Assembly: GCA_012512355.1 (NCBI GenBank)
Contig: JAAZEI010000066.1
Location: 1 to 6,114 of the forward strand
Origin: Clostridiales bacterium
GTDB taxonomy: Bacteria > Bacillota > Clostridia > Christensenellales > Aristaeellaceae
DNA: 6,114 nucleotides
Direction: 5' to 3'
Shown here in pieces: positions 4,797 to 6,114 of this stretch (the stretch's first letter is position 1; every line of letters starts with the position of its first letter). The notes under the pieces are model-generated. The model did not search any database and had not been told where the DNA came from. It saw only the letters and a program-made list of their open reading frames with translations. A program made the translations under genes and the position numbers.

Positions 4797-5735
4797 TTAT
4801 GCTGTAATGATGGTACCTGCCTTACCATCCAGAGCTGGGATTGCCATCTCAAGTGATGTAATGATAGCCCGGCGGCTCGGGGCGCTGTTTGCAAAGCGCA
4901 AAGCTGCCTGCATTTTGGGCAGCATAGAGCCGGGGGCGAAGTGTCCCCGCTCTATATAGCGTTCCATTTCTGCTGCGCACACTTGGGATAAGTTCAACTG
5001 ATCTGGCTTCTGATAGTTGAGGCATACCTGCTCTACTGCTGTCAGGATCAGCAGGGTATCTGCATCGATGTCTTCAGCCAGGCGTTCAGCCGCTAAATCT
5101 TTGTCGATGACAGCGGCTATTCCCGAAAGGTGGTCTCTATTGTCCTTGATGACAGGAATGCCGCCTCCTCCCACGCAGATCGGGATAAATCCGTTCTCCA
5201 ACAGCAGTTTGATGGCATCAAGTTCAATAATTTTTATGGGTTCGGGCGAAGGCACCACACGCCGAAAACCGCGGCCTGCATCTTCTTTGAGAACATACCC
5301 TTTTTCTTTCATGATGCACTGAGCTTCTTCCGATGAATAAAAAGGTCCGATAGGCTTTGAGGGGTGCATGAAAGCTTTGTCATTTTCATCCACCAGGACC
5401 TGGGTGAGCAGCGTAACGGCAGAAGAAGGGATGCCAAGATTTGCCAGGGCTTCGTTCATCCCCTGCTGCAGATGGTAGCCGATAAGTCCCTGGCTCATGG
5501 CTGCGCAGACATCAAAGGGCATAGCGGGAGTGATGGCGCTTGCAAATTCATTTTGAAGCACGAGCCGCCCCACCTGAGGGCCGTTGCCGTGCACAATCAG
5601 CAAGCGGTTGTTACGCGCCAGGCCTGCAATATTGGTGGCCGTCTTTTTGACAACTGCCAATTGGTTTTCGGCTGTGGGAGAAGAGCCCTGATCCTGCAGG
5701 GCATTGCCGCCAAGGGCGATCACAATGGTGCTCAT
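4797..5735 (-). CDS. arcC: Carbamate kinase
   Basis: Transfers phosphate from carbamoyl phosphate to ADP, giving ATP, CO2 and ammonia; it is the energy-yielding last step of arginine (arginine deiminase), agmatine or purine/allantoin breakdown. The 312-residue length is standard. Motifs of the amino-acid kinase fold are complete: ALGGNAL (7-13), HGNGPQVG (49-56), PFDVCAAMSQGLIGYHLQ (73-90), KPIGPFY (127-133), RRVVPSPEP (158-166), GGGGIPV (189-195), AVIDKDLAAE (208-217) and APGSMLPKMQAA (267-278). AAGGAG (minus strand, 5743-5748) lies 7 nt before the ATG, inside the upstream gene. Its ATG overlaps the upstream stop codon as ATGA (5732-5735), so translation is probably coupled to the ornithine racemase gene. 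No arcA or arcB is visible, but the window ends inside the upstream gene. Confidence 0.96.
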   Translation of the reverse strand: MSTIVIALGGNALQDQGSSPTAENQLAVVKKTATNIAGLARNNRLLIVHGNGPQVGRLVLQNEFASAITPAMPFDVCAAMSQGLIGYHLQQGMNEALANLGIPSSAVTLLTQVLVDENDKAFMHPSKPIGPFYSSEEAQCIMKEKGYVLKEDAGRGFRRVVPSPEPIKIIELDAIKLLLENGFIPICVGGGGIPVIKDNRDHLSGIAAVIDKDLAAERLAEDIDADTLLILTAVEQVCLNYQKPDQLNLSQVCAAEMERYIERGHFAPGSMLPKMQAALRFANSAPSRRAIITSLEMAIPALDGKAGTIITA

Positions 5736-6114
5736 GAAGCATCTCCTTCATATTCTTTTGTGACATAGGGGCTTGTATATGCTCTGAGCAGGGAGCCATA
5801 GCCAACATCAAACTGGATGTGGTTGCTAAGCTCAAGCTCCGGTGCCTGGGTCAGGTCCAGCAGCAGGTGATCGCTGGAAGCACCCAGCACTTTGATGCGA
5901 GGGTCGCGCGGGGTGATGGAATCTGCATCGATATCCTGCCTGCCCACCAAGGCAATGCCGCGCCTCATGGGGCCGGTATCTTCAAACCAGACTTCTTCAC
6001 CAAAGGCATTGAGACCTGCCTGTCCGATTGGTTTTGAAGGTTTTGTCTGCACCTCGCCCAGTGTTGCGCTGAGGGTAAAGGCATCCTGATGCATGCCGGA
6101 AATCGGTTTTCCAA
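5732..6114 (-). CDS. orr: Alanine/ornithine racemase family PLP enzyme, C-terminal part (probable ornithine racemase; runs off right edge)
   Basis: The last 126 codons are present; the family is about 350-365 residues, so the PLP-lysine barrel domain is outside the window. Seen: the Orr/YhfX-type C-terminal pattern PIGQAGLNAFGE, WFEDTG, RRGIALVGRQDID, IKVLGASSDHLLLD, VGYGSLLRAYTSPYV. LGASSDHL and GRQDID are the best markers and differ from the C-terminal domain of ordinary biosynthetic alanine racemase (Alr). Ornithine racemase interconverts L- and D-ornithine, feeding D-ornithine 4,5-aminomutase (OraSE) in amino-acid fermenting anaerobes. Its overlap with carbamate kinase fits arginine/ornithine catabolism, since arginine deiminase and ornithine transcarbamylase yield exactly ornithine and carbamoyl phosphate. 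Substrate specificity is inferred from family resemblance and context; another amino-acid racemase of the same family is possible. Confidence 0.82.
   Translation of the reverse strand, partial: GKPISGMHQDAFTLSATLGEVQTKPSKPIGQAGLNAFGEEVWFEDTGPMRRGIALVGRQDIDADSITPRDPRIKVLGASSDHLLLDLTQAPELELSNHIQFDVGYGSLLRAYTSPYVTKEYEGDAS

Noticed and set aside
5364..5768. 134-residue plus-strand frame opposite carbamate kinase
   Set aside because: It is a shadow of arcC, which has all family motifs on the minus strand; the frame has no recognisable domain.

Overview
The window looks like chromosomal DNA from an anaerobic member of the Bacillota (Clostridia or Negativicutes type). The reasons are AGGAGG-type ribosome binding sites, sigma-A style promoters, a TTG start, a pyruvate phosphate dikinase gene, and an ornithine racemase next to a carbamate kinase, a pairing expected in amino-acid fermenters. 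The genus cannot be fixed from the sequence alone. No insertion sequence, phage gene, CRISPR array or origin was seen.

Layout, left to right. (1) 1-87, minus strand: the first 29 codons of pyruvate phosphate dikinase, with a good promoter at 159-187. (2) 88-444: a divergent intergenic region with one possible 31-residue ORF (282-377) and an extended -10 promoter. (3) 445-1014, plus: a SRAP (YedK/HMCES-type) abasic-site crosslinking protein, best started at a TTG codon so that Cys2 is the nucleophile, followed by a hairpin terminator. (4) 1190-1591, minus: a SRPBCC/AHSA1-type protein convergent with the SRAP gene; a promoter-like sequence at 1106-1134 points into its 3' end. (5) 1771-1847, plus: tRNA-Val(GAC) with its own promoter, an encoded CCA and a 21-bp perfect terminator hairpin starting at the last base of CCA. 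(6) 2139-2843, plus: a YggS/YlmE-type PLP homeostasis protein behind a roughly 100-nt leader. (7) 3040-3798, plus: a classical short-chain dehydrogenase with its own promoter. (8) 3901-6114, minus: a tightly packed set transcribed right to left, ornithine racemase (3' part), carbamate kinase (arcC, 4-nt overlap) and a class III-like polyphosphate kinase 2 (32-bp gap).

The most coherent biology is in the last block. Carbamate kinase makes ATP from carbamoyl phosphate released during arginine or citrulline breakdown. Ornithine racemase takes the other product, L-ornithine, towards D-ornithine and reductive or oxidative fermentation. The PPK2 could move phosphate between polyphosphate and AMP/ADP/ATP. 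That PPK2 belongs to this operon is an inference from strand and spacing. The remaining genes look like unlinked single-gene units. I found no convincing wholly new system; the best leads are the orr-arcC-ppk2 arrangement, the possible antisense promoter and the small ORF before the SRAP gene.
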